A stretch of 64,000 nucleotides of DNA from Oerskovia flava (lineage in GTDB: Bacteria > Actinomycetota > Actinomycetes > Actinomycetales > Cellulomonadaceae). Position numbers and translations under genes: made by a program. The notes under the pieces are model-generated. The model saw nothing but the letters and a program-made list of their open reading frames with translations. It was not told the origin of the DNA and ran no database searches. Position 1 is the stretch's first letter. Each line of letters starts with the position of its first letter. The DNA lies in the NCBI RefSeq assembly GCF_026163685.1, contig NZ_JAOXSR010000010.1, positions 126,780 to 190,779 of the forward strand, written 5' to 3'. Shown here piece after piece: positions 43,002 through 52,243 of the stretch.

Positions 43002-44441
43002 GTGACGAACGCCACCGACGGTCGACCCGACGAGACCGACCCCGCGCTGCCCCCCACGGATCGCCGCCAGGGAGCGCCCCCCTCCCGCCGGACGATCGCC
43101 GGCTACGCGATCGGCTCGGTCGGGACCGGCGGCTTCGGTACCCTGCCCGGTCTCGTCCTGCTCTACTACCTGACGGACGCGCTCGCCGTGCCCGCCGCCC
43201 TCGCCGGCCTCGTCGTCACGGGTGCCAAGGTGTGGGACGTCGTCATCGATCCCGCCATCGGGTACGCCACCGACCGCGACCTCGCCCGGCGAGGCTCGCG
43301 CCGCCGGCTCATGACGATCGGTGCCCTCACCCTGCCCGTGTTCTTCGCGCTCACCTTCGCGGTACCCGCGGGGACCACCGGCACCGCCGCAGCGCTGTGG
43401 GTCCTCGTGGCGTTCCTCCTTGCCGCGACGTCGTTCAGCCTCTTCCAGGTGCCGTATATCGCGCTGCCCGCCGAGATGGTGGGCAGCTACGACGGGCGCA
43501 CCCGCCTGCTCGCCTGGCGCGTGGCGGTGCTCGCCCTCGCGATCCTGCTGTTCGGCGCCGGCGGGCCGGCGCTGCGCGGGGACGGCGACTCCCTGACCGG
43601 TTACCTCGTCATGGGCGTGGTGGCCGGCGTGACCATCGGCGCGGGCATGCTCGTCACCGCCCGCACCGCACCCCGTACCACCCCGCGCGCGGCAGCGGGC
43701 GGCCCGCTCGGCGCCGCCCCGCGTGGCGCGGTGCGCGACGCCGTCCGCGGGTCCGTGCGGGAGGCCGCCGGGGCGCTGCGCCGCAGCACCCCCTTCCGGA
43801 TGCTGCTCGTCGCGTTCGTCCTGCAGGCCGTCGCGGTCGGGGCCATGCTCGCCGGCGCCGCCTACGTCGCGACGTACGTCCTCGACTCCGAGTCCGCCGT
43901 GAGCCTGCTGTTCGCCGCGCTCATCGCCCCCGCCCTGCTCGTCATGCCGCTGTGGACCCGCATCGCCCGGCGCACCGGCAAGGAGCGCGGCTTCGTCGTC
44001 GCGACGGTGCTGTTCACCGTCGCCACCCTCGGGATGGTCCCTCTGCTGTGGGTCCCCGGCCCGTGGGTGTACGCGCCGACGGCGCTCGCGGGCATCGCCT
44101 ACGCCGGCATGCAGGTGCTGCCGCTGTCGATGCTGCCCGACGTCATCGCGCACGACGCCCGCGTCCACCGCCCGGGCCGGGGCGGGGCGTTCAGCGGGGT
44201 GTGGACGGCCGGGGAGACGACCGGGATGGCGCTCGGGGCCGGAGCGCTGTCGGTCGTGCTGGGCGTGACCGGGTTCCGCCCGTCCACCGTGGACGTCGAC
44301 CTGGTCCAGCCCGCCGCCGCGATCGACGGCATCGTGTGGAGCTTCTCCCTGCTCCCCGCGGCCCTCGTCGCGGGCAGCCTGCTCGCCCTCGCGCGGTACC
44401 GCCTGCGCAGGGAAGACATCGACGGAGAGGACCGACAGTGA
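43002..44441 (+). CDS. GPH-family (MFS_2) sugar/cation-type transporter
   Basis: About 479 aa with roughly twelve membrane segments. The GPH signature is seen in WDVVIDPAIGYATDRDLARRGSRRRLM (D-x-x-x-D-P-x-x-G) and SFSLFQVPYIALPAEM. The N-terminus is Pro/Arg-rich and polar. Substrate cannot be told; family members carry glycosides, pentosides, hexuronides or lipids. GTG 43002 is preceded by TAGGGT with a 7-nt gap, the leaderless pattern. Its end overlaps the PLP-enzyme start by 4 bp. Confidence 0.88.
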   Translation: MTNATDGRPDETDPALPPTDRRQGAPPSRRTIAGYAIGSVGTGGFGTLPGLVLLYYLTDALAVPAALAGLVVTGAKVWDVVIDPAIGYATDRDLARRGSRRRLMTIGALTLPVFFALTFAVPAGTTGTAAALWVLVAFLLAATSFSLFQVPYIALPAEMVGSYDGRTRLLAWRVAVLALAILLFGAGGPALRGDGDSLTGYLVMGVVAGVTIGAGMLVTARTAPRTTPRAAAGGPLGAAPRGAVRDAVRGSVREAAGALRRSTPFRMLLVAFVLQAVAVGAMLAGAAYVATYVLDSESAVSLLFAALIAPALLVMPLWTRIARRTGKERGFVVATVLFTVATLGMVPLLWVPGPWVYAPTALAGIAYAGMQVLPLSMLPDVIAHDARVHRPGRGGAFSGVWTAGETTGMALGAGALSVVLGVTGFRPSTVDVDLVQPAAAIDGIVWSFSLLPAALVAGSLLALARYRLRREDIDGEDRQ

Positions 44442-46021
44442 CCCATGAGACCACCGGACCAGAAGGGCTCCCCGCCGTCCCCGTCCGCACCGACGGGATC
44501 CTCGAGCGGCTCGACGCACTGCGCACCGCCGACGCCCCGACGCACGGCGGACGGGTGCTGTCCTACGTGTACGACCCGGACCTCGCCGAGCTCGACGAGC
44601 TCGCCGCCCGGGCGATCCGCGCGGTGCAGCCGCTCAACGGGCTCGACCCGACGACCTTCACGTCCGTCGGCGTGATGGAGCGTGAGCTCGTCGGCTTCGC
44701 GCGCGACGTCCTGCACGGCGACGACGAAGTCGTCGGGACGGTGACGACCGGCGGGACCGAGAGCTGCCTGCTGGCCGTCAAGGCCGCGCGCGAGGCATGG
44801 CGTGCACGCGGCACGGGCGGCACGGGTGGGCCGCGCATCGTCGCGCCCGTCACCGTGCACGCCGCGTTCCACAAGGCCGCGCAGTACCTCGGCCTCGACC
44901 TCGACCTGGTCCCCGTCGACCCGGTCACCGGCGCCGTGCGGGCCGCCGACGTCGTCGCCCGGCTGGGAGCGGACGTCGCGCTCGTCGTCGTCTCCGCCCC
45001 GTCGTACCCCTACGGCGCGATCGACCCGGTGGCCGAGGTCGCCGCATCCGCCGCGGACGCCGCGATCCCGGTCCACGTGGACGCGTGCATCGGCGGCTGG
45101 GTCCTGCCCTTCTGGCCCGACGACGTCCCGCCCTTCGACTTCCGGGTGCGCGGCGTGACGAGCATCTCCGCGGACGTGCACAAGTACGGCTACGCCCCGA
45201 AGGGCACCTCCGTGCTGCTCGTGCGCGGGCGCGACCTGCAGCGCGGGCACTTCTTCGCCACGACCGCCTGGCCCGGGTACCCGGTCGTCAACCCGACCGT
45301 GCTCGGGTCCCGGTCGGCCGGTCCGCTCGCCGCCGCGTGGGCCGTGACCCAGGCGCTGGGTGTGCCGGGCTACGAGGCGCTCGCCGCCCGCTGCGCCCAC
45401 GCCACGGCCCGGCTCACCGCGACCGTCGCGGGCATCACCGGGCTCCGGCTCATGGGTGCGCCGACCGGGCCGCTGCTCGCGGCCGCCGCGGACACCGGCC
45501 GGCCACCGCACGAGCAGGTCGACCCGCACGTGTGGGCCGACCGGGTCCGAGGCTACGGCTGGGTGCTCCAGCCCCAGCCCGCGAGCACGCAGCCCGACGG
45601 GACGCGCCTCGGGCGCACCACGCACCTGACCGTGACGCCCGTCACCGCGCGCATCGTCGACGAGCTCTGCGACGACCTCGTCCGCGCCGCCGACGAGGTC
45701 CGTGGTGAGCCCGCCCCCGACCCCGCCGACGTCGTCCGCGCGCTGACGGGCCGCATGCTCCCGGGTGCGGGCACGGCCGACGTCGCCGCCGCGCTCGCAT
45801 CGCTCGACGCCGCGGGAGCGTGGGCCGTGCTGCAGCACGCCGGCCTGGGCGGCACGGACGCCGAGCCCGGCGTCGACGTCCCGGCCGAGACGGCCCCGCT
45901 CATGGCGCTCGTCGACGGGCTGCCCGGGCCCGCGGTCGAGCGCCTGCTCGTCGAGCTCATCGCCCGCCTCGTCGAGCCCGCGGGGCACCGGCCAGGCACT
46001 CCTGGTAGAACAGTCGGGTGA
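44438..46021 (+). CDS. PLP-dependent decarboxylase/lyase, sphingosine-1-phosphate lyase-like
   Basis: About 527 aa. Group II PLP-enzyme layout: GTVTTGGTESCLLAVKAAREAW, then HAAFHKAAQYLGLDL, VHVDACIGGWVLPFWPD (PLP-contacting Asp) and the Schiff-base Lys in SISADVHKYGYAPKGTS. The closest family patterns are the S1P lyase/glutamate decarboxylase group. The C-terminal ~80 residues (MLPGAGTADVAAALASLD ... VERLLVELIARL) are an extra segment. GTG 44438 follows GGAGAGG; both ends overlap their neighbours by 4 bp, giving an operon with the transporter and Nudix-like gene. Confidence 0.88.
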   Translation: MTHETTGPEGLPAVPVRTDGILERLDALRTADAPTHGGRVLSYVYDPDLAELDELAARAIRAVQPLNGLDPTTFTSVGVMERELVGFARDVLHGDDEVVGTVTTGGTESCLLAVKAAREAWRARGTGGTGGPRIVAPVTVHAAFHKAAQYLGLDLDLVPVDPVTGAVRAADVVARLGADVALVVVSAPSYPYGAIDPVAEVAASAADAAIPVHVDACIGGWVLPFWPDDVPPFDFRVRGVTSISADVHKYGYAPKGTSVLLVRGRDLQRGHFFATTAWPGYPVVNPTVLGSRSAGPLAAAWAVTQALGVPGYEALAARCAHATARLTATVAGITGLRLMGAPTGPLLAAAADTGRPPHEQVDPHVWADRVRGYGWVLQPQPASTQPDGTRLGRTTHLTVTPVTARIVDELCDDLVRAADEVRGEPAPDPADVVRALTGRMLPGAGTADVAAALASLDAAGAWAVLQHAGLGGTDAEPGVDVPAETAPLMALVDGLPGPAVERLLVELIARLVEPAGHRPGTPGRTVG

Positions 46022-46590
46022 CGGACACCGCGGACTTCCCGCCTGACGACAACTACTCCCGCGACGAACCGGCCCCCGCCGGCTGGCTGAGCCCGGAGGA
46101 GATCGCCGCGACCCGTTCCCGGGTACCCCTCGTCTACGTCGACGCCATCCCGGTGCGTGTCGACGACTCGGGCGACGTCGTGGCGGTCGGTCTGCTGCTG
46201 CGCGTCTCGACCGACGGCCTCATGACACGGGCGCTCGTCTCCGGCCGCGTGATGTACCACGAGCGCATCCGCGACGCGCTGCTGCGCCACATCGAGAAGG
46301 ACCTCGGCCCGGTCGCGCTCCCCCACGTCCCGGCGTCCCCGCAACCCTTCACGGTCGCCGAGTATTTCCCGACCCCGGGGATCACCGCCTACCACGACCC
46401 GCGCCAGCACGCGGTGTCGCTCGCGTACGTCGTCCCGGTGTCCGGAGACTGCCGCCCGCAGCAGAACGCCCTCGACCTCGCATGGCTCACACCCGAGCAG
46501 GCGTGCAGCGACGAGGTCCAGTCGGAGATGCGTGGTGGGCAGGGCGTGCTCCTGCGCCAGGCGATGGCGTTCGTGGGCCGGCTGCCGTGA
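46018..46590 (+). CDS. Nudix-hydrolase-like DUF4916 protein
   Basis: About 190 aa. LVYVDAIPVRVDDSGDVVAVGLLLRV and ITAYHDPRQHAVSLAYVVPVSGDC fit the Nudix fold. In place of the canonical Nudix box (GX5EX7REUXEEXGU) it has a GX5EX7RH-IEKDLG version in GRVMYHERIRDALLRHIEKDLG, so the metal-binding glutamates are changed; hydrolase activity is doubtful or uses other residues. It is coupled by 4-bp overlaps to both neighbours. GTG 46018. Confidence 0.8.
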   Translation: MTDTADFPPDDNYSRDEPAPAGWLSPEEIAATRSRVPLVYVDAIPVRVDDSGDVVAVGLLLRVSTDGLMTRALVSGRVMYHERIRDALLRHIEKDLGPVALPHVPASPQPFTVAEYFPTPGITAYHDPRQHAVSLAYVVPVSGDCRPQQNALDLAWLTPEQACSDEVQSEMRGGQGVLLRQAMAFVGRLP

Positions 46591-47276
46591 CCGAGGCGAC
46601 GGGCGCCACGCCCGTCGGCACCGCACCCCCGCCCGCGACGACGCCCACGCGCCCGACCGCCGCCCGGTGGTGGCACGGCGCGGTCGCGGTGATCGCGCTC
46701 GTCGGGGTCCTCATGGAGGTCGTCACGGCGGTCGTCGAGGGCCCCGGGACCGCCCCGACGCACACCGAGCGCATCGTGCGCGTCTTCAGCTACTTCACCA
46801 TCCAGTCGAACCTCCTCGTCGGGATCACGTGCCTCCTGCTCGCCCTCGACCCGCGCCGTGACGGGCCGGTCTTCCGCGTCGCCCGGCTCGACGGCCTGCT
46901 GTGCATCGCCGTGACCGGCGTCGTCTACCACACGGCGTTGCGCGGGCTCGTGGACCTCACGGGTGCCGGCGTGATCTCGAACCTGCTCCTGCACACCGGC
47001 GCACCCGTGGTCGCCGTGATGGGTTGGCTGCTGGTGGGACCACGGCCGCGCACGGGCGCCCGCACCGTCTGGTGGTCGGTGGTCCTCCCGCTCGCGTGGA
47101 TCGCCTATACGTTCCTCCGGGGCGCGGTCGTCGACTGGTACCCGTACCCGTTCCTGGACGTCTCCGCGATCGGCTACCCGCAGGCGCTGGCCAGCACGGC
47201 CGTCGTCGCCGTGCTGTTCCTGGCCCTCGCCGCCGTCGTCGGTGTCGTGGACCGGCGGCTGCGCCCCGCGCCCTGA
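46587..47276 (+). CDS. Pr6Pr-like integral membrane protein
   Basis: About 229 aa with about six membrane segments (VAVIALVGVLMEVVTAVV, FSYFTIQSNLLVGITCLLLAL, LLLHTGAPVVAVMGWLL, WWSVVLPLAWIAYTFLRG). The FTIQSN and DWYPYPFLD motifs are typical of the Pr6Pr family of bacterial membrane proteins, of unknown function. GTG 46587 overlaps the Nudix-like stop. A 19-bp duplication spans its stop codon (47258-47296). Confidence 0.82.
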   Translation: MTEATGATPVGTAPPPATTPTRPTAARWWHGAVAVIALVGVLMEVVTAVVEGPGTAPTHTERIVRVFSYFTIQSNLLVGITCLLLALDPRRDGPVFRVARLDGLLCIAVTGVVYHTALRGLVDLTGAGVISNLLLHTGAPVVAVMGWLLVGPRPRTGARTVWWSVVLPLAWIAYTFLRGAVVDWYPYPFLDVSAIGYPQALASTAVVAVLFLALAAVVGVVDRRLRPAP

Positions 47277-47296
47277 CGCTGCGCCCCGCGCCCTGA
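47258..47296 (+). repeat. Tandem duplication of the Pr6Pr gene's last codons
   Basis: GCTGCGCCCCGCGCCCTGA occurs at 47258-47276 and again at 47278-47296. The first copy contains the actual stop; the second is non-coding. A small local duplication. Confidence 0.85.
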
Positions 47297-47327
47297 GTGC
47301 GTCCGGGGTCCGCGCTGACGCGATCGG

Positions 47328-48038
47328 TCACCGCACCTCGGCCAGCGCGTTCTGCGTCGCGGTGTGGATGACGTCCGCGACGGTTCCTGCCTGCGTCATG
47401 AAGACGGCGTGGCTGGCGGAGACCTCGGTGATCTCGGCGCCCGCGCGCGTCGCCATGTGCCGCAGCATGGCCTGGTCGAAGGACTGGTCCTCGGTGGCGA
47501 TGACGGCCCAGGCCGGCTTGTCCCGCCACGCGGCGTGCGTGACGGGCGTGGCGAACGCCGACATGTTGATCGGCACCTGCGAGTCGCGCAGGAACGCCGC
47601 GTCCTCGTCGCCGGCGTCCGCGGCGAAGCCGAGCTTGAACGTGTCGTGGTGGAGGAAGCCGAACCCGTCCTCACCGACGTCGATGGTGAAGTTCGGCGTG
47701 GGCGCGAAACCCTCGTACTGCTGCGCCGTGCTCTCGCCGCTGTCGGGAGCCAGCGCCGAGACGTACACCAGTCCGGCGACGGCGGGGTGGTTGCCGGCCT
47801 CGGTGATGACCGTGCCACCCCAGGAGTGACCGACGAGGATCGTCGGACCGTCCTGCAGGTCGAGCACGCGCGTGGTGGCCGCGACGTCGTCCGCGAGCGA
47901 GGTGAGCGGGTTCTGCACGATCGTGACCCGGTGCCCTCCGGCCGTCAGCGTGTCGTACACGCTCCGCCAGCCTGAACCGTCGGCGAACGCGCCGTGCACC
48001 AGCACGACGTTCTTGATGCCTTCGTCCGTGTGACTCAT
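47328..48038 (-). CDS. Alpha/beta hydrolase (first of three)
   Basis: About 236 aa. Oxyanion region VVLVHGAFADGSGW and nucleophile elbow GHSWGGTV, with the catalytic His in VSASHAVFMTQ near the end. The type is that of small esterases/lyases annotated as alpha/beta fold hydrolases (salicylate-esterase-like). About 118 bp separate it from the next hydrolase, and the two are paralogues (both VLVHGAFA, ALAPDSGESTAQ/AFAPDTGESTAQ). Confidence 0.88.
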   Translation of the reverse strand: MSHTDEGIKNVVLVHGAFADGSGWRSVYDTLTAGGHRVTIVQNPLTSLADDVAATTRVLDLQDGPTILVGHSWGGTVITEAGNHPAVAGLVYVSALAPDSGESTAQQYEGFAPTPNFTIDVGEDGFGFLHHDTFKLGFAADAGDEDAAFLRDSQVPINMSAFATPVTHAAWRDKPAWAVIATEDQSFDQAMLRHMATRAGAEITEVSASHAVFMTQAGTVADVIHTATQNALAEVR

Positions 48039-48155
48039 GATGCCGTTCCTCTCCTGTCCCGCGTGCCTCCGCCCGCGGGGTCGTCGTCGAGCCGGCGGCT
48101 GCCGGCCCGGGGGTGTGGCTCGGTGGATCGTCGAGCGATGTGGCTCGTCGAGCGG

Positions 48156-48872
48156 TCACCGGGCGATGGCCGCGAGGATGGTCCGCGCGACGACCTCCGG
48201 CTGGGAGACCGCGACCGCGTGCGAGGCGTCCTCGACGCGCGTCGTGCCTCTCGACCCCGCGCGCTCCGCGAAGAAGGCGAGCGCGGCCTCGGGGATGTTC
48301 TTGTCGGCGCTGCCGTAGACGAACCACGACGGGATGCTCCGCCACCCCGGCGTCGGGGCCGCGAGCGCCTCGTTCAGGGCGCGGTCGGAGATCGCGCGTT
48401 GGGTCAGGCCCATGAGCGTCGCCGTGGCGTCGTCGACGTCCGCGCAGAACTGCCGGTGGAACAGCTCGGGACGGATGGTGAGATCGGTCTCGCCCGATGT
48501 CAGCGGCGTCCCGGTGACGCTCTCGCCGAGCGTGCTGCCCGGGTAGAGCCCCGTGAGCTGGGCCGTGCTCTCGCCGGTGTCGGGGGCGAAGGCGCCGACG
48601 TAGACGAGGGCCTCGACGTTGCTGACGGCGGACGCCGCCTGCGTGGTGACGAAGCCCCCGTAGGAGTGTCCGACCAGGACGACCGGGCCGTCGACGCCCC
48701 GCACGACGTCGGCGACGTACTCGCCGTCGCTCGCCACGCTGCGCAGGGGGTTGGACGCCGCGACCGCGCGGACGCCGTCCTGCGCCAGCCGTTCGATCAC
48801 GCCGTTCCAGCTGGAGTTCTCGGCGAAGGCGCCGTGCACCAGCACGACGGTGGTGTTGCTGTGGGGAGACAT
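48156..48872 (-). CDS. Alpha/beta hydrolase (second of three)
   Basis: About 238 aa. VVLVHGAFAENSSW, nucleophile GHSYGGFV, and catalytic His in VEDASHAVAVSQPE. A paralogue of the preceding hydrolase. It ends at 48156 and begins at ATG 48872, two bases after the end of the upstream esterase (48875), suggesting cotranscription. Substrate unknown. Confidence 0.88.
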   Translation of the reverse strand: MSPHSNTTVVLVHGAFAENSSWNGVIERLAQDGVRAVAASNPLRSVASDGEYVADVVRGVDGPVVLVGHSYGGFVTTQAASAVSNVEALVYVGAFAPDTGESTAQLTGLYPGSTLGESVTGTPLTSGETDLTIRPELFHRQFCADVDDATATLMGLTQRAISDRALNEALAAPTPGWRSIPSWFVYGSADKNIPEAALAFFAERAGSRGTTRVEDASHAVAVSQPEVVARTILAAIAR

Positions 48873-48874
48873 GA

Positions 48875-49837
48875 TCACTCGCTCCTTCCGTGAGTACCGA
48901 GCGCCTCGCCCAGGACGTGGACGGCCTGCGCGATCGCCGCGGCGGCCGCCGCGGAAGAGCGCAGGGGGTTGACCATCAGGAAGTCGTGGAGGATGCCGTT
49001 GTAGCGGACGCTGGTCGTTCGCACTCCGAGCCGGGTGAGCCGACGGCCGTAGGCCTCGCCCTCGTCGCGCAGGACGTCGTTCTCGTCGACGACGATGAAC
49101 GTCTCGGGCAGCCCCGCGAGCTCCTCGTCGGACGCGCGCAGCGGCGAGACGATCGGGTCCGACCGCACGGCCGGGTCGGGTGTGTAGGCGTCCCAGAACC
49201 ACGCCATCGACGCCGCCGTCAGGAACGGCCCGTCGGCGAACTCCCGGTAGCTGTCGGTGTCCTGCGCCCCGTCGGTGACGGGGTAGTACAGGGACTGATG
49301 GACGAACGCGACATCGCCACGTCGCCGGGCGAGGAGAGCGACCGCCGTGGCCATGCACCCGCCGACCGAGTCTCCCGCCACCGCGAGCCGGCCGGCGTCG
49401 AGTGCCTCCGACTCCGCGTTCTCGACGATCCACCGGGCGGTGGCGTACGCCTGCTCGACGGCGACGGGGAAGGCTGCCTCGGGCGAGCGGTCGTACTCCA
49501 CGAAGGCGAGCGCCGCCCCGGCCCCCGCGCACAGCTCGCGCGTGAGCCGGTCGTGGGTGGCCGCGTCGCCGAGGATCCACCCACCGCCGTGGACGTACAG
49601 GATGACCGGGAGCACCCCGGTCGCCCCCGGGGGCCGGAGGATCCGGACCCGGACGTCGCCGACGTCCGCCGGCACCGTCACCCAGCTCTCGTCGACCTCG
49701 ACGGTGACGACCGGTGCGGACTGGACGTCCTCGAGGACCTTCCTCGCCGCATCCGGTCCGATCTCGTACAGGTACGGAGGCCTGGCCGTCGCGTCCGCGA
49801 AGGCCTGCCCCTCCTTCTCCAGCACGTGCTCGACCAT
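48875..49837 (-). CDS. Alpha/beta hydrolase, hormone-sensitive-lipase (bHSL) family
   Basis: About 320 aa. The HGGG oxyanion motif (LYVHGGGWILGD), nucleophile GDSVGG, Asp in VDENDVLRDEG and His in GILHDFLMVN are all in place. The N-terminal cap region begins MVEHVLEKEGQAFADATARPP. It is the first of three hydrolase genes read in one direction, divergent from a LuxR-type regulator, so the cluster probably degrades a short-chain ester under that regulator (inference). Confidence 0.9.
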   Translation of the reverse strand: MVEHVLEKEGQAFADATARPPYLYEIGPDAARKVLEDVQSAPVVTVEVDESWVTVPADVGDVRVRILRPPGATGVLPVILYVHGGGWILGDAATHDRLTRELCAGAGAALAFVEYDRSPEAAFPVAVEQAYATARWIVENAESEALDAGRLAVAGDSVGGCMATAVALLARRRGDVAFVHQSLYYPVTDGAQDTDSYREFADGPFLTAASMAWFWDAYTPDPAVRSDPIVSPLRASDEELAGLPETFIVVDENDVLRDEGEAYGRRLTRLGVRTTSVRYNGILHDFLMVNPLRSSAAAAAAIAQAVHVLGEALGTHGRSE

Positions 49838-49925
49838 GTCCTGCTCCCCTCGGTGCTCCCGGCTCGTGCGGGCGGTGGTACGCCCCGCACACAGCGAGCA
49901 TCTGCCGCCCGGGCGACGCGCTGAA

Positions 49926-49939
49926 GAGTCGATCGACTC
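49926..49939. promoter_or_regulatory. Perfect 14-bp palindrome in the divergent intergenic region
   Basis: GAGTCGATCGACTC lies between the bHSL esterase and the LuxR-type regulator (49838-50062), with a further half-site CGCGAGTCGGAC at about 49971-49982. A possible binding site for the regulator; no direct evidence. Confidence 0.35.
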
Positions 49940-50062
49940 GCACGGGTCATCAAGGGGTCGTCACGGGTCACGCGAGTCGGACAGCACGACGCTCGGGAGC
50001 GCCCGCAGGTCGTGTCGGAGAGAGGGGGTGCGGGCCGGCACCCGCCGTTCGTACCATCGATC

Positions 50063-52141
50063 ATGGTGACCCCCACGCCGTGCGACGGCGGCGCGCCTGC
50101 TTCGTCCGCACTCGTCCTGCGGCACGCCGAGGACCTGTACCGTGGCGAGCCCGTCCCCCCGGCGGCCGTCGAGCGCCTCGCCCGGCATGATCACTGGTTC
50201 GAGATCCTCCCCCGCCCCAGCGAGGTTCCAGCCGCAGGCACGGCGCTCGTCGACGACTTCCGCGCGCTGACGCCCGATCTCCGTGGGCATCTGGTGGCGC
50301 TCGCGCTGCAGGGCCCGGTGGGCGCTGCGACCGTGGTGCGCGCGTCGGCCGCCTCGACAGGATGGGTGGAGGTCGCACCGCACGGACGCATCGAGTGGGC
50401 CTCCGACCTGCACCGGATCGCCGCCCTGGCGGCCGCCGAACCGGACGACCACCGGCTCGCGGGCGCTCTGCGACTCCCGGACCGCTCGATGCCCGGCGGA
50501 GCTGCGCTCCACCTGCTCCTCGCCGACGAGGCGGTCCAGGTCCCGGACCTGGTCGTCGCCGCCGACTTCTTCGCGCACTCCGACCGGCCGTCGTGGGCGG
50601 TGCACTGCCTCGTCAGTGCCGCCGACCTGGCGACCACAGCGGGCAGCACGGCCTCGCTGGCCGCCGCAGCCGCCAACATCGCCGCCTTCGACGGGGACTT
50701 CTGCGTCGCCGAGCGCGTCCTGGAGCGCTTCGCGGTGTCGGACACACGAGTGCTCGTCCGGGAGAGCGCCCCGGCCCGAGCACTGCGGCAAGCTCTCGTC
50801 GAGAACGATCCCGTCGCGGCGAGGTCGACCGTCCTCGCACGGCTGGGAGAGGACGACCTGACCTCCAGCGCCACCGGAGAAGCGCTCGCCGTCTACGCCC
50901 TCGCCAACGTGATCGACGGCGACGTGACCGCGTGGGAGGGCTTCGTCAAGACCTGCACCGCGGTGCCGGTGCCGCTGCACCCCGAGATCGTCGCGATCGC
51001 GGCCACCTACGGCGCCCCGAACATCGCGTCCGAGCCTCATCTGGGCTTCCCCGTCGCTGCCGACGGGCGCGGATGGCTGCAGCTCGCGGCATGCATGAAC
51101 TCGGCCCTCCACATGTACCGCGAGATGCGGCTGGGCTCGTCCGACCCGCCCCTCGGCGTCGGGACGGGCGTGGACAACCGCCTCGTCCGGATGGTCGCGG
51201 CGACGTCGGCCTCGGTCATGCTCGCGCACAACCAGCACTGGAGCAGGCTCGAGACGGCGCTGAGCATCGCGGACGAGACCACCGACATCGTGCCGAGCCC
51301 TCTCCTGCGTGTCAGCGCCGAGACCCTACGGGCGCTGGTCGAGGCGTTCCAGGGCGAGCCGGACTCGGCGCGGGAGCGCGTGGACCGCCTCCGCGCGGAG
51401 CCGGCGTTGCGTCGCGGCTACCGGCTGAGGATGGTCCTGGACTCCGTCGAGGTCATGCTCGAAGGGCAGCAGGGCAACTACGAGCAGGCGCTCGCGCTGC
51501 TGTCCACCCGTCAGCCCGACATCCTCGACCTCACCGTCGGTCCGTGCGGCCCGGTGGAGCTGTTCGACTTCGTCGACTACGCACTCCTGCTGCACCAGGA
51601 CGAGGAGGCGGCGGCGCGGGTCGAGCGGACCCGGGACCTCCTGCGTGAGCACCGCTCGGAGCGGGCCGACTTCGTGCTGGCCGCCTGCGACGCGGCCATC
51701 GCCGCACGCACGACGCTGACACCTGCGGAGGAGCTGCTGGCTCGCGCACAGTCGCTGCCCTTCGTGTACGAGTCCGCTCGCCTGCGCCTGGTCTACGCCG
51801 AACGCCTGAGAAGGGCAGGACGCACCGAACAGGCCCGGCGCCACCTGCTACGTGCAGAGCTCGACCTGAGGAGCGCGCAGGCCGGTGCATGGACGGGCAG
51901 GGTGCAACGCGAGCTCCGCGCATGCCGGCGGGAGATCGGCGTGACCGTCGCCGATCTCACCGAGCAGGAGGTGCGCATCGCGGAGCTCGCCGCCGACGGT
52001 CTGTCGAACAAGGAGATCGGCGCACGGCTGTACCTGTCGCCGCGGACCGTCGGCGGCCACCTCTACAAGATCTATCCGAAGCTCGGCATCACCACGCGTG
52101 CGCAGCTGCGCGACGCGTTGTCCGCGACGCGAGGTGAGTGA
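50063..52141 (+). CDS. Large LuxR-family transcriptional regulator
   Basis: About 692 aa. The C-terminal 65 residues are a GerE/LuxR helix-turn-helix: LTEQEVRIAELAADGLSNKEIGARLYLSPRTVGGHLYKIYPKLGITTRAQL. The rest is helical and Ala/Leu/Arg-rich with TPR-like spacing; there is no P-loop, so it is not a MalT/LAL-type ATPase. Divergent from the hydrolase cluster. ATG 50063 is chosen; TACCAT (50052-50057) is a possible -10 for a leaderless start, with GTG 50066 an alternative. Confidence 0.88.
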   Translation: MVTPTPCDGGAPASSALVLRHAEDLYRGEPVPPAAVERLARHDHWFEILPRPSEVPAAGTALVDDFRALTPDLRGHLVALALQGPVGAATVVRASAASTGWVEVAPHGRIEWASDLHRIAALAAAEPDDHRLAGALRLPDRSMPGGAALHLLLADEAVQVPDLVVAADFFAHSDRPSWAVHCLVSAADLATTAGSTASLAAAAANIAAFDGDFCVAERVLERFAVSDTRVLVRESAPARALRQALVENDPVAARSTVLARLGEDDLTSSATGEALAVYALANVIDGDVTAWEGFVKTCTAVPVPLHPEIVAIAATYGAPNIASEPHLGFPVAADGRGWLQLAACMNSALHMYREMRLGSSDPPLGVGTGVDNRLVRMVAATSASVMLAHNQHWSRLETALSIADETTDIVPSPLLRVSAETLRALVEAFQGEPDSARERVDRLRAEPALRRGYRLRMVLDSVEVMLEGQQGNYEQALALLSTRQPDILDLTVGPCGPVELFDFVDYALLLHQDEEAAARVERTRDLLREHRSERADFVLAACDAAIAARTTLTPAEELLARAQSLPFVYESARLRLVYAERLRRAGRTEQARRHLLRAELDLRSAQAGAWTGRVQRELRACRREIGVTVADLTEQEVRIAELAADGLSNKEIGARLYLSPRTVGGHLYKIYPKLGITTRAQLRDALSATRGE

Positions 52142-52243
52142 GCAGTCGTGCCCGGCAGGGTCGATCACCGGGGACGAAGGTCCCCCGCACCGGGGACCAG
52201 CGCACCTGCGAGCGCCGGTGCGCCGTCCGGCAGGCTCGAGGTC

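Noticed and set aside
42498..44519. A 673-codon open frame fusing sequence antisense to the transporter with thioredoxin
   Set aside because: The upstream part is antisense to the GPH transporter and lacks motifs; thioredoxin has its own ribosome-binding site and ATG at 42890.
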